The notes: generated from the sequence alone by a model not told the origin. Positions 30,955-42,571 are shown, counted from the first letter of the stretch. The stretch is 64,000 nucleotides of DNA from Zoroaster sp. YZ-2022 (GCA_029582265.1 CM055823.1:24168569-24232568), one strand, 5' to 3'. Translations and numbers: made by a program.

Positions 30955-31680
30955 TATGCCGGGTATCGAGGTATCCGGATATCCGACCGAAACTGTCATT
31001 ACCCGGTTCCATTTCTCGGTTCCAATTAACCCGTAAACGACTTCTTGAAAATTCTGACTGAACATTTTAAGCCACACAAATGGAAGTCTCCGATTTTTTT
31101 GTTAACAACATGTGTGTGGGGAATGGGGAAGCTTCAGTCGTTTTTAAATATAAAGACGGGAAATTATTACAGTAAGTCCACATCTATTATGACTCTAATA
31201 AAACAAGAGAAATTTGTATTAATATGCCTATTGGTTATTTTATACATTCGGGAGTATTTTATGGGGTGTCGTGGCCGAGCGGTCTAGCTTACCGGATTCA
31301 AGTTCTGGTGTTAGCAACATAATGTGGGTTAATATCACGGCCGTGACACTTGTGTCCTTGAGCAAGACACTTAATCATAATTGCTTCTCTCCACCCAGGG
31401 GTTAAATGGGTACCTGTGAAGGCAGAGTTGGTTTGCTCTATATGCGCTAGAAATGGCAGCAATTGAGCTGTATACTCCCCAGGGAGCTGAGATGGTTTCA
31501 GGAATGATTTATGAGCCTTATGAGCAGGGATAATAATATAATGCGCCTTGAGCACCACTTAGTTGGTGGATACGTGCGCTATATAAATCCACACATTATT
31601 ATTATTATTATTATTATGTGTTTTTACAAAATTGTTTACGGATACCAGGGTATCCGAAGATTTCCACTTTAGTTTTCCAG
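30955..31680 (+). repeat. Interspersed repeat E copy 2, split by a SINE
   Basis: Segments 30955-31265 and 31618-31680 together match 22915-23285 on the opposite strand (GGTATCCGGATATCCGACC, CATTCGGGAGTATTTTATG, TGTTTTTACAAAATTG). The join at GTATTT-ATGTG in the empty copy fixes the SINE insertion point. Confidence 0.8.
31266..31617 (+). mobile_element. tRNA-Leu-like SINE inserted in repeat E
   Basis: GTGTCGTGGCCGAGCGG head (A box intact, B box degraded to GGTTAATATC), standard body, GCGCTATATAAATCCACAC-(ATT)n tail. Little or no target duplication, as expected for L2/CR1-type mobilisation. Confidence 0.9.
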
Positions 31681-31694
31681 CCTTAGTTTGGTAC

Positions 31695-31760
31695 CACTCG
31701 GTTAGTTGGGACAGTCCCAACTTTAGTTGGACCAATACCGCATAGTTGGGACGTAACAAC
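31695..31760 (+). repeat. Diverged relatives of the 21-bp minisatellite
   Basis: AGTTGGGACAGTCCCAACTT, AGTTGGACCAATACC and AGTTGGGACG resemble units and the right flank of the 11.7-kb array (TTTGGCCAATACC). Confidence 0.5.
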
Positions 31761-31859
31761 TTTAACCCGATTACTCTAAAAACTTACTTGATGTTAGTAA
31801 TGATTGTACCAAAATTCATGAGAAATTGTTTTCCTGTCGGAGAAAACGTGAAATGTATC

Positions 31860-32046
31860 AGGCCAAAAAAAGTCTTCGGTTTATGCTCTCCGCGCGCGTC
31901 GCCTCAGACCCGCGCGCCGGCATTTTTATTTTATTTATTTTTTGTTTGTTTGTATGAAACGATGTCTAACTAGCGTGTCACCGCACCGATTTTGAAGCCG
32001 ACTGATAACCAGAAACCGGATAATTTTTTTTGGGGGGGGGGGAGGG
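31860..32046 (-). mobile_element. Foldback family C, internally deleted copy
   Basis: GGCCAAAAAAAGTCTTCGG on the left, ACGATGTCTAACTAGCGTG in the middle, AACCAGAAACCGGATAATTT on the right. The central CCCATACACAAAG region is missing. Confidence 0.7.
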
Positions 32047-32172
32047 GGCTTACAGATTTGACATGGATCAAGGCTGTGGTCCATTTTCCAAATTAGAATG
32101 ATGGCAAAAGTATTTGAATGCATTTTCACGGTTTTTCTCGTTAAAAACACTGAAATGAGCTGCAAATTGTAC

Positions 32173-32880
32173 ACAGGTTGGTTTCTGTACATATCTCTTG
32201 ATTCTTATAATGTATGGATGCATTTACAGACATTGGTTGGTTTCTGTACATATCTCTTGATTCTTATGAAGTATGGATGCATTTACAGACATTGGTTGGT
32301 TTCTGTACATATCTCTTGATTCTTATAAAGTATGGATGCATTTACAGACATTGGTTGGTTTCTGTACATCTCTCTTGATTCTTATAAAGTATGGATGCAT
32401 TTACAGACATTGGTTGGTTTCTGTACATATCTCTTGATTCATATAAAGTATGGATGCATTTACAGACATTGGTTGGTTTCTGTACATATCTCTTGATTCT
32501 TATCAAGTATGGATGCATTTACAGACATTGGTTGGTTTCTGTACATATCTCTTGATTCTTATCAAGTATGGATGCATTTACAGACATTGGTTGGTTTCTG
32601 TACATATCTCTTGATTCTTATCAAGTATGGATGCATTTACAGACATTGGTTGCTTTCTGTGCATATCTCTTGATTCTTATCAAGTATGGATGCATTTACA
32701 GACATTGGTTGGTTTCTGTACATATCTCTTGATTCTTATCAAGTATGGATGCATTTACAGACATTGGTTGCTTTCTGTGCATATCTCTTGATTCTTATGA
32801 AGTATGGATGCATTTACAGAGATTGGTTGGTTTCTGTACATATCTCTTTATTATGAAGTACGGATGCATTTACAGACATT
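32173..32880 (+). repeat. 59-bp minisatellite, about 12 units
   Basis: GGTTTCTGTACATATCTCTTG recurs every 59 bp with TATGGATGCATTTACAGACA. The last unit is shortened (loses the gattc part). Single units occur elsewhere in the window (9281, 39745, 50994), so the array grew from a dispersed repeat (family H). Confidence 0.95.
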
Positions 32881-33051
32881 TTACCAATGGTGCCTTTTAC
32901 CATAGAGCAACGACACTTCCTTCAAGCACGTTGACCCTTGGAAGAAATGTTTAGTTTGGTTATAGAAGAGCTTGCTCAGGAGGACAGGGTACCTTTATTG
33001 AAAGGGATTATCTGGGATAATCTCCGGGCTAATCTTGACAATGAAAGGATC

Positions 33052-33637
<586 letters not shown>

Positions 33638-33649
33638 GAAAGGATCATT

Positions 33650-33805
33650 AAAATAGGATTTGAGGCTTTGCATGGTGGAGATAGATGTTATTAAGTTCTT
33701 TTGGGTACACAATGTAATGATCTCTTTTTGGACAAAAGTGATGGCTCTGAGAAGAGCCAGTTGGTTTGTTCTCAACGTTTCCACTAGTCTGCTATAGTCA
33801 CGGTC
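33650..33805 (-). mobile_element. PLE 3' end, subfamily 2, 9-bp TSD
   Basis: GAGGCTTTGCATGGTGGAG, GGGTACACAATGTAATG, hairpin GGCTCTGAGAAGAGCC, TCAACGTTTCCACTAGTC. Exact duplication AGGATCATT at 33641-33649 and 33806-33814, overlapping the target of the neighbouring PLE. Confidence 0.82.
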
Positions 33806-33861
33806 AGGATCATTCTTGAAAAAAAAAGACGCTCTGTAATATTAAGATCACATTAGTTACT

Positions 33862-34190
33862 GAAAGGGACAAAATTGTCACGATCAGTCTTTGGACAGGG
33901 CATGGAATCGGTGTCCTAGTTTTAGTTGAACTGACTGAAATTAATTCCCCGCGAGCACACGCTGGCCGAGATAACATTACCTTTGTGTCTGACGCATAGA
34001 TATTGATCAAGTGGCTGAATAACAATTATATTTTATGCATCAACCATGGTAATAATGATCTTACCGCGCCCTGTTATCTAGGCCAGCGGGCGCTCGTGGG
34101 GTATTGCTTTCAGTCACTGAGTTCATCTAAAACTAAGTCACCGATTCCATGCCCTGTCGAAAGTCTGATCGTGACTACAATCCCGGCCAA
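33862..34190 (-). mobile_element. T2-like MITE variant with inner hairpin
   Basis: Family ends are present (GGGACAAAATTGTCACGATC; GATTCCATGCCCTGTCG). The normal centre is replaced by about 160 bp with its own inverted repeat, CCCCGCGAGCACACGCTGGCC against GGCCAGCGGGCGCTCGTGGGG. Confidence 0.7.
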
Positions 34191-34480
34191 ATATCGCTTC
34201 CCCCACCCCCGGCCCCCGGTCAATGTTGGCTCTCATTGCGCGGTCTGCGCTCCAGCTGGAGACAACAACATTGATGGGGGGGGGGGAGCGGAGGGTATGT
34301 TTATCGTCACGCGTCCCAACTATTTTGGCCGGGATTGTCCGAATTTTCAAGCCGTGACCAGACGTGGACAAACCGTAGTCTTTGTCTTTGTCCCAGGACC
34401 AATACGTTGAAGCAGGGGACAGGGGAGGGTATGTTTATTGTCACGTGTCCCAACTATTTGGCCGGGATTGTAGGTCCTGT
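34191..34480. repeat. Direct repeat of a 48-bp block
   Basis: GGAGGGTATGTTTATCGTCA with TCCCAACTATTTTGGCCGGG occurs at 34294-34341 and again, slightly changed, at 34425-34472. The phrase GGCCGGGATTGT also appears inverted at 34181-34192 (CAATCCCGGCC). Confidence 0.75.
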
Positions 34481-34707
34481 GATACTGTGACGCACGAATA
34501 CGGAATACGGGAAAAGCGTGGTAAAACACGTGGTAACTCAGATCACAATGACTGTGTAAGCCTGTCGTCAGCATGGACCAAGGAAAGAATCCATGAAGTA
34601 CTAGTAGATAGAGAGAATATAGTACGTTCTAATTATGTTTCTTTGATTACCAGCCACAGTTTTTAACAAATTACATGCATTTTGGCTGGTAGTCAGTATT
34701 ATATTAC

Positions 34708-34950
34708 AATTGATTTAATTTTGCCCTACGTCGACGTGTGTATAGCACTGTATACCCAGTGCTTTCCGAGTGTCTGTGAAAAAAACTACACAGGCGACTC
34801 GGGCGGAATTCGAACCCACGACCACCTGTTTACGAGTACAGACGTCTTAACCTCTCGACCACCGAGCTTGCCCGATGACAATTGGCCGGCTAGAATCCCA
34901 TATAGCAGCGGGTTCCGCGATATATACATGTATAGGTTGGTGAAATTTAT
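34708..34950 (-). mobile_element. tRNA-like element K, near-complete copy
   Basis: Left ACAATTGATTTAATTTTGCC, then GACGTGTGTATAGCACTG, CAGTGCTTTCCGAGTGTC, tRNA-like module on the minus strand (ATTCGAACCC; AACCTCTCGACCACCGAGC), CCGGCTAGAATCCCATATAG and CGGGTTCCGCGATATA, then TATAGGTTGGTGAAATT. Confidence 0.8.
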
Positions 34951-35085
34951 TATATTGCTTAGCAAAAATATTTTCTTATATAGCAAAATTATCTGCTTAG
35001 CAGTTGTATGAACTTGGCCGCTGGTTAGCGGCTCTATTAACAAGTTAGAAAACCACAGAAGGGAAAAAACATCTAAATACACCTC

Positions 35086-35308
35086 AAAGGGACAATATTG
35101 TCAAGATCAACAGGGCATGGAATCGGAGTGCTAGTTTGAGATTAACTCAGTGACTGAAAATAATAATACCCCGCATGATAAGGTCATATTACCGTTGCTG
35201 CTGCATAAATGAGCCAGTAATTTTCAGTCGATGCGTTCACCTTAAACTCAGGACACCGATTCCATGTCCTGTTGAAAGTCTGCTCTGATCGTGACGATAC
35301 TGAGTGTC
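35086..35308 (+). mobile_element. T2-like MITE, at the root of the 53-bp array
   Basis: AAAGGGACAATATTGTCAAG start and the usual core. It continues without its normal end into GAGTGTCCCTTGAACAATG and the region homologous to 21400-21660, as in the complete long-subfamily element at 21391-21883. Confidence 0.82.
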
Positions 35309-37640
35309 CCTTGAACAATGTTTGATTATATTCCCTTTGTCTAGTCAACTGAGTACAGATCGTATCAAGGCCGTTCCTCGTCATCAGAGTAGTGTAGTAC
35401 TCAAACTCGGAATCTTACTCATGAAAAAGTATTCGATTACAACTACAGAGTCGGATTACTCTTACTCATACGTGTATTCGAGTTCATAGTTCGGTGCTCG
35501 CACTCACTGTACTCATACTCATGAAAAAGTACTCGACTTCAACTATAGAGTTGGAGTACTCATACTCGTACTCATGAAAAAGTACTGGACTACAACTACA
35601 GAGATGGAGTACTCGTACTCGAATATTTTGTTTCTGTACTCGTACTCATGAAAACGTACTCGACTACAACTATAGAGCTGTAGCACTCGTACTCGAGTTA
35701 TGTTTTTCTGTTCTCGTACTCATGAAAAGTACTTGACTACAACTATAGAGATGGAGTACTCGTACTCGTACTCGTGAAAAAGTACTGGACTACAACTATA
35801 GAGATGGAGTACTCGTACTCGTACTCATGAAAAAGTACTGGACTACAACTATAGAGATGGAGTACTCGCACTCGTACTCATGAAAAAGTACTGGACTACA
35901 ACTATAGAGATGGAGTACTCGCACTCGTACTCGTGAAAAAGTACTGGACTACAACTATAAAGATGGAGTACTCGCACTCGTACTCATGAAAAAGTACTGG
36001 ACTACAACTATAGAGTTGGAGTACTCGTACTCGTACTCATGAAAAAGTACTGGACTACAACTATAGAGTTGGAGTACTCGTACTCGTACTCATGAAAAAG
36101 TACTGGACTACAACTATAGAGTTGGAGTACTCATACTCGTACTCATGAAAAAGTACTGGACTGCAACTACAGAGTTGGAGTACTCATACTCGCACTCATG
36201 AAAAGTACTGGACTGCAACTATAAAGATGGAGTACTCGTACTCGTACTCGTGAAAGAGTACTGGACTACAACTATAGAGTTGGAGCAGGGCCAGATTAGC
36301 CATTGGGCCGGTGGGGCCGGGGCCCAGGGGCCCTTGGCTCTCAGGGGCCCTTCGGGGAAACTGGACCGCGCGGCGCGGTACTGGGTTTGAGGCCCTGACA
36401 AGGGCTCCTGGGGCCCGGCCTTCAGGGCCCCCCCCCCCCCAGGCTGGAGGTCCCTGCTGGGGACCCCTTAAAGTGGGCCCTTTGAGGACCACTGCTACAC
36501 CGTACAAAGCCCAGCTTTGTACGGTGTAGGCTAGCAGGGGCCCTTGTCTCTCACAGGCCCTTGTGTGTCCACCCGTTGTGGGTAGTGCGCGTCGGGAGGG
36601 TGGGGGCGGCAGGCCCGGCTTCGCACGCACTGCGCTGTGCTGCCAACTGCTGCTGCAAATGTTATATAGGACCTATATGCCTATTATATTGTGTTCTGAC
36701 GGGCGGCCCGCCGGCCCGTCACTGGCCGTTGATTGTGTTAAATTTAGGTCAAAAAGATGATATAAAACCCCCCAAAAAACGGAAAAAAACCGAAAAATTT
36801 CGGGGTCCACGCACTGCGCCAAGGGGGGCCTTGAAAAATGATCGGCCCAGGGGCCCTAGTGGGGGTTAATCCGTCCCTGAGTTGGAGTACTCGTACTCGT
36901 ACTCGTGAAAGAGTACTGGACTACAACTATAGAGTTGGAGTACTCATACTCGTACTCGTGAAAGAGTACTGGACTACAACTACAGAGTTGGAGTACTCAT
37001 ACTCGTACTCATGACAAAGTACTCGACTACAACTATAGAGTTGGAGTACTCGTACTCGTACTCATGATAAAGTACTCGACTACAACTATAGAGATGGAGT
37101 GCTCGTACTCGTACTCATGAAAAAGTACTCGACTATAACTATAGAGATGGAGTACTCATTACTCATACTCATGAAAAAGTACTCGACTACAACTATAGAG
37201 ATGGAGTACTCATTACTCATACTCATGAAAAAGTACTCGACTACAACTATAGAGATGGAGTACTCATACTCGTACTCGAGTATTTTTTCTGTACTCATAC
37301 TCATGAAAAAGCACTTGACAACAACTATAGAGATGAAATACTCGTACTCAAGTATGTTTTTCTGTACTCGTACTCATAAAAAAGTACTCAACTACAACCA
37401 TAGAGTTGGAATACTCGTACTCGTACTCGAGTATTTTTTCTGTACTCATACTCATGAAAAAATACTTGACAACAATTATGGAGATGGAGTACTCGTACTC
37501 GAGTATTTTTTCTGTACACGTACTGCGTACTCGTACTCATGAACAAGTACTCGATTACAACAATAAAGTTGCAGTACGAGTACTCGTACTCGAGTATATT
37601 TGTCTGTTCTCGTACTCGTATCATGAAATAGTACTCGATG
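35303..37640 (+). repeat. 53-bp minisatellite and its ancestral flank
   Basis: 35303-35515 is almost identical to the inverse of 21440-21665. From about 35516, units of TACTCATGAAAAAGTACTGG, ACTACAACTATAGAGTTGG and AGTACTCGTACTCG repeat every 52-53 bp, with longer variants that carry TATTTTTTCTGTACTC. The array is split by a hAT element at 36286-36879. Frames through it encode Tyr-Ser-Glu repeats only. Confidence 0.93.
36286..36879. mobile_element. Non-autonomous hAT element, 594 bp, GC-rich
   Basis: Ends CAGGGCCAGATTAGCC and GGTTAATCCGTCCCTG. Exact 8-bp duplication AGTTGGAG at 36278-36285 and 36880-36887, both copies of minisatellite sequence. Interior is rich in GGGGCCC. The 144-codon frame across it is not homologous to anything I recognise. 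Confidence 0.9.
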
Positions 37641-38060
37641 ACTGTACTCGTCTGCTCACCATTACTAATGTGTTTCGGTTATGCCTACTAATTTTACAGT
37701 AAATTTTACAGTAAGTTTCCGTATGGTTAATTATATCCCTCCTTCCACGTCGAAAACATTGGAAATGTTGTATATGTAACTGAATACAACGTGTTTCAAG
37801 GCCGTTCCACCTCATCAGTACTAATGATTAGATTAATGTTGGACAGAACAATGAAGACCCATCTTTGTGCAACTTTGCGCATACACCGTATGCCCTTGAT
37901 TGCATTTTATCATAAGTGCATGTCGGAATTTAGCGAATACATAAAAGAGAGAACATTTTACAGCGATGGTGGGTATAATGTGGATGACATTTCTTTGGTG
38001 GTGAAGGGAAACATAATTGATGAAAAGAATGGTTAGGCCTAAGTATAGTAATTTTTACAT
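37641..38060. other. Unique stretch, no supported gene
   Basis: An 81-codon frame at 37791-38036 has no recognised domain. CAAGGCCGTTCCACCTCATC at 37798 resembles CAAGGCCGTTCCTCGTCATC near 35366, so this may be part of the long T2-like subfamily. Confidence 0.3.
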
Positions 38061-38066
38061 TCCCCA

Positions 38067-38115
38067 ATTGCTACACCGACGTGTGTAAAGCACTGCAAAC
38101 TCAGTGCTTTCCCCC
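38067..38115 (-). mobile_element. Element K fragment
   Basis: CTACACCGACGTGTGTAAAG and CTCAGTGCTTTCC match the outer part of K, without the tRNA-like module. Confidence 0.55.
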
Positions 38116-38159
38116 AGTTTAAAATCATAATTGTTAAGTTTTACGGAAACGAGGAGAGA

Positions 38160-38760
38160 GAGAGAGACTTTTTTGACTTTTCAAAGAAAACTTTATTTAC
38201 AAAGCAGAACAATACAACATGTACAAATTACAGAATAGAAAACAATGTTTTACCAAAATTAGTGGTTTACCAATATTACTGTAAAAGTAACTAAATTCGG
38301 TTAACTTTGTTAACGAAGGTAATAACAAAAATACATTTCATAATGAAAGACAAAAACATTTATAGATCAAAAAACAATCGAAATAAACAAAAGGTTGAGT
38401 GGAAGAAAGGAAGAAAAAGGAAAGGGCTCCTCTAAAAGGGAGACTGCAAGCACCATGGTGTAAGCAGACTCCCCTGAAGATCCCCGGGGTGGGGAGCCAC
38501 TGGCATTAATGGTGTGGGTCTTAAACCCACTCCAGCGGCTCCCAAAGAGAAAGGAAAAAGAAAGGAGCAGAGAGAGGACCCCACTCGTGAACAGTAGCAT
38601 ACGCCTTGCCTCCAATCAGAGAGAGATTGGAGTAGCTGTTCACAAGGTAGGTCGAAAAGGGGGAGAGGTGGACCGAGAGTAGTCAGGGAGAGAGAGAGAG
38701 AGAGAGAGAGAGAAAATAAAAAATAAAATAAAAAATAATCTGTTAAAAAGGTGTGAGAAA
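38160..38760 (-). mobile_element. Possible retroelement or transcript 3' end
   Basis: On the minus strand the sequence ends TGTAAATAAAGTTTTCTTTG followed by an A-rich stretch and (CT)n. This looks like an AATAAA polyadenylation signal at the end of a processed transcript. The region also has a perfect-looking hairpin, GGGAGCCAC...AGCGGCTCCC, around 38494-38549. Frames of 82-120 codons on the minus strand show no known motif. A LINE 3' untranslated region is one reading, a host mRNA 3' end another. Confidence 0.35.
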
Positions 38761-38867
38761 TGCATAAATTACTGCATATTTCACCGATTTTCAATACTCT
38801 TTTCTTGTTTATGAATTCTGTAAAATGTTTGCTTATTTTAAATGTTTGTTTAGTATGGTGGTGCGGA

Positions 38868-39322
38868 TTTGAACATAAAAAAGTCTCCGGTTCAGTCTGG
38901 TCTCCGCGCGCGTCGCCTCAGACCTGTGCGTTGGCATTTTTAATTTCCTATTTTTAATTTTTAATTTTTTTATTTTTTTATTTTTTTATTTTTTATTTTT
39001 ATTTGCTATTAAACGGTGTCCAATTGCAGCCAAAATTGCTGGATCGATTGGAATTCTGCCGTGCTGTGTTTTAAACGACTTTTTCACATAGGGGTATATG
39101 AACGTTTGCCCGATTTTTGAGGCTTCTCTTAGCCACCATATACTTTGTATATGGGAAATTTAGTCCCCGCGTATACATGTAACACGTATTTCCCTGTTGG
39201 CCAAAAAATAATATATATATATATATATATTACCAAAATAAAACAGGAAAAAAAAAACGCATCACTGCACCGATTTTTAAGCCGACCTGTGACCAGAAAC
39301 CGGAGACCATTTTTTTGGCCTT
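38868..39322 (-). mobile_element. Foldback family C, near-complete copy
   Basis: AAAAAGTCTCCGGTTCAGTC on the left; AATTGCAGCCAAAATTGCTG, ACGACTTTTTCACATAGGG and CACCATATACTTTGTATATG inside; ACCAGAAACCGGAGACC on the right. T-rich and TA microsatellites interrupt it. Confidence 0.78.
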
Positions 39323-39740
39323 GGCATATTATATAAAATTCGCGCAATATCAATGAATAAATTATAATTTTTTTAAGAATGAAACAAGAACGAACTGAAG
39401 GGACTCCCATGATACCTGGATGAGAACAATTTACAATATTTAGGACCAAACAGAAATCCTCGCTTTTGCGAACCGCAGAATTGGTTTATGGCAACTCACA
39501 AAGACCACCCATGAACCATGACGGAAAACCTTGAATGATTTATTTGCCAATATGAATAAATAATTAATTTTCTCTCTGAAGCTGTGTACGTTTTTTAACA
39601 TCAAACCCTAGAATCATATTCCCTATAACATTATAGTGACATTGCTATGACACAAACGACACAATACTATATGAGGTTTTTTTAAAAGTCGGGCTGGGTT
39701 ATTGATTTAAAACCAGTATATACTTTCGGTAGAAATGTCT
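39323..39740. other. Unique stretch
   Basis: Nothing recognised. Confidence 0.35.
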
Positions 39741-39744
39741 GTAA

Positions 39745-39790
39745 ATGCATCCATACTTTATAAGAATCACGAGCTATGTATAAAAAAAAC
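39745..39790. repeat. Family H single unit
   Basis: TGTCTGTAAATGCATCCATAC and TAAGAATCACGAGCTATGTA are the inverse of the 59-bp unit at 32.2 kb. Confidence 0.6.
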
Positions 39791-39829
39791 TGTCAAGGTT
39801 TCAGCTTATTTCACTGTGTAGTGAAAATG

Positions 39830-39981
39830 CAATAATAAGAATAATAAACAATTATTATATAGCGCTGTAAATGGCATATGTATGGGGCTAATCAAACACA
39901 ACAACCAACTCTGCCCTCACAGGTGCCCATTTATATTCCTGGGTGGAGGGGAAGCAATTGTGGTAAAGTGTCTTGCTCAAT
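39830..39981 (-). mobile_element. Truncated tRNA-SINE
   Basis: AATAATAA tail, TATATAGCGC, then AACAACCAACTCTGCCCTCA and AAAGTGTCTTGCTCAA. The middle and head are deleted. Confidence 0.75.
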
Positions 39982-39987
39982 AACTTC

Positions 39988-41768
39988 TCCCCTTCCCCCT
40001 CCTTCATCTATTTAATGTACATGGTCCTCCATCCCTCTCCCCCTCCTTCATCTATCTAATGTACATGTACATGTCCCTCTATCCCTCTCTCCTCCCTCAT
40101 TCATCTATCTCATGTACACGTTCCTCCATCCCTCTCCACTCCCTCCTTCATCTATCTAATGTACATGTTCCTCCATCCCTCTCCCCTGCCTCCTTCATCT
40201 ATCTCATGTACACGTTCCTCCATCCCTCTCCACTCCCTCCTTCATCTATCTAATGTACATGTTCCTCCATCCCTCTCCCCTGCCTCCTTCATCTATCTAA
40301 TGTACATGTTCCTCCGTCCCTCTCCACTCCCTCCTTCATCTATCTAATGTACACGTTCCTCCATCCCTCTCCCCTCCCTCCTTCATCTATCTCCATCCCT
40401 GTCCCCTACCTCCTTCATCTATCTGTTCCTCCATCCCTGTCCCCTCCCTCCTTCATCTATCTCCATCCCTCTCCCCTCCCTCCTTCATCTATCTCCATCC
40501 CTGTCCCCTCCCTCCTTCATCTATCTCCATCCCTGTCCCCTCCCTCCTTCATCTATCTCCATCCCTCTCCCCTCCCTCCTTCATCTATCTCCATCCCTCT
40601 CCCCTCCCTCCTTCATCTATCTCCATCCCTCTCCCCTCCCTCCTTCATCTATCTCCATCCCTGTCCCCTCCCTCCTTCATCTATCTCCATCCCTGTCCCC
40701 TCCCTCCTACATCTATCCCCATCCCTCTCCCTCCCTCCTTCATCTATCTCCATCCCTGTCCCCTCCCTCCTTCATCTATCCCATCCCTCTCCCCTCCCTC
40801 CTTCATCTATCTCCATCCCTCATTCATCTATCTAATGCACATGTTCCTCCATCCCTCTCCCCTCCCTCCTTCATCTATCTAATGTACATGTTCTTCTATC
40901 CCTCTCCCCTGCCTCCTTCATCTATTTAATGTACATGTTCCTCCATCCCTAACCTCTCCCTCCTTCCTCCATCCCTCTCCCCTGCCTCCTTCATCTATCT
41001 AATGTACATGTTCCTCCGTCCCTCTCCACTCCCTCCTTCATCTATCTAATGTGCATGTTCTTCCGTCCCTCTCCCCTCCCTCCTTCATCTATCTCCATCC
41101 CTCTCCCCTCCCTCCTTCATCTATCTCCATCCCTCATTCATCTATCTAATGTACACGTTCCTCCATCCCTCTCCCCTCCCTCCTTCATCTATCTCCATCC
41201 CTGTCCCCTACCTCCTTCATCTATCTGTTCCTCCATCCCTGTCCCCTCCCTCCTTCATCTATCTCCATCCCTCATTCATCTATCTAATGTACACGTTCCT
41301 CCATCTCGGTCCCCTCCCTCCTTCATCTATCTCCATCCCTGTCCCCTCCCTCCTTCATCTATCCCCATCCCTCTCCCTCCCTCCTTCATCTATCTCCATC
41401 CCTCATTCATCTATCTAATGTACATGTTCCTCCATCCCTCTCCCCTCCCTCCTTCATCTATCTCCATCCCTGTCCCCTCCCTCCTTCATCTATCTCCATC
41501 CCTGTCCCCTCCCTCCTTCATCTATCTCCATCCCTCTCCCCTCCCTCCTTCATCTATCTCCATCCCTGTCCTCTTCTTCCTTCATCTATCTCCATCCCTC
41601 TCCCCTCCCTCCTTCATCTATCTCCATCCCTGTCCTCTCCTTCCTTCATCTATCTCCATCCCTGTCCCCTCCCTCCTTCATCTATCTCCAACCCTCTCCC
41701 CTCCCTCCTTCATCTATCTCCATCCCTCTCCCCTCCCTCCTTCATCTATCTAATGTACACGTTCCTCC
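39988..41768 (+). repeat. 32-bp polypyrimidine minisatellite
   Basis: CCATCCCTCTCCCCTCCCTC plus CTTCATCTATCT repeats for 1.78 kb. Longer units that include AATGTACATGTTCCT are interspersed, giving a higher-order pattern in the first 400 bp and around 40.83-41.05 kb. Almost pure C/T on the plus strand over hundreds of bases. Pro-Ser-Leu frames of up to 234 codons are by-products. Confidence 0.96.
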
Positions 41769-41849
41769 CCTTTCCCTTGTCAGCATATTTCCAACGTGCT
41801 TTACATTTCCACTGTATTATTTTATGTACTGTATGCTTTGTTATAAGTT

Positions 41850-41985
41850 TTGAGGCTTTGCATGGTGGAATATCGATATCGTTTCGGTTTGCGGTAACAC
41901 CATGTGTTTATCTCAACTAACGTGAAGCTGAGGTACAGGTTCTGAAAAGAACCGTATCGTACAACTCGTATCTCAACCTTCGTAT
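41850..41985 (-). mobile_element. PLE 3' end, subfamily 3
   Basis: GAGGCTTTGCATGGTGGAAT, TTGCGGTAACACCATGTG, GGTTCTGAAAAGAACC, then CAACTCGTATCTCAACC. Same block order as the main family. Shared with 44961-45345. Confidence 0.65.
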
Positions 41986-42276
41986 GCTTTGTTGATGTCA
42001 TTGGCCAAATAAATAATAAAAATAAATTTTGATAGGAAAATACAAATAGGTTGGTGAAAATGCAAACTTAAATTTTCATACAAAATAACGTGAAATTTTG
42101 ATGCTGCTTGTAATCAGAGTCCATACAAACTTTAATTGAGGGATAACATTTGACTATAATCTTCGCCTCAACATCAGTGATTTCAAGGGATATGCTATCA
42201 TCAACTTTGCCACCAGCAAAATTTTGGGTAATACTAAATCTATAGATAGATGAAATTCTTGCGTCGGGAGATAAAC

Positions 42277-42571
42277 AATTGATTTAAATTTGCCCTACAC
42301 CGACGTGTGTATAGCACTGTATGCTCAGTGCTTTCCGAGTGTCTGTGAAAAAAACTACACAGGCGACTCGGGCGGGATTCTAACCCACGACCTCCTGCTT
42401 ACTAGTGCAGACGTCTTACCTCTCGAGAGGTAAGACGTCTGCACTAGTAAGCAGGAGGTCGTGGGTTCGAATCCCGCCCGAGTCGCCTGTGTAGTTTTTT
42501 TCACAGACACTCGGAAAGCACTGAGCATACAGTGCTATACATACGTCGGTGTAGGGCAAATTAAATCAATT
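42277..42571. mobile_element. 295-bp palindrome made of two inverted K elements
   Basis: Centre is ACCTCTCGAGAGGT at 42424/42425. Each arm of about 148 bp is one half of element K, truncated at the same base inside the tRNA-like module (right arm holds GGGTTCGAATCCCGCCC). By eye the arms differ by two substitutions and one single-base indel. Confidence 0.92.

Noticed and set aside
32173..32880. CRISPR-like array (59-bp period)
   Set aside because: There are no unique spacers; the whole unit is repeated, and the genome is eukaryotic.
36196..36630. 144-codon GC-rich frame
   Set aside because: It spans the end of a minisatellite and most of a non-autonomous hAT element; no transposase motif.
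40347..41753. Pro/Ser-rich frames of 162 and 234 codons
   Set aside because: They are translation of the polypyrimidine minisatellite.
42425..42500. A genuine tRNA gene in element K
   Set aside because: A and B boxes are present, but the anticodon loop has eight bases and the acceptor stem has mismatches; it occurs in several repeat copies.
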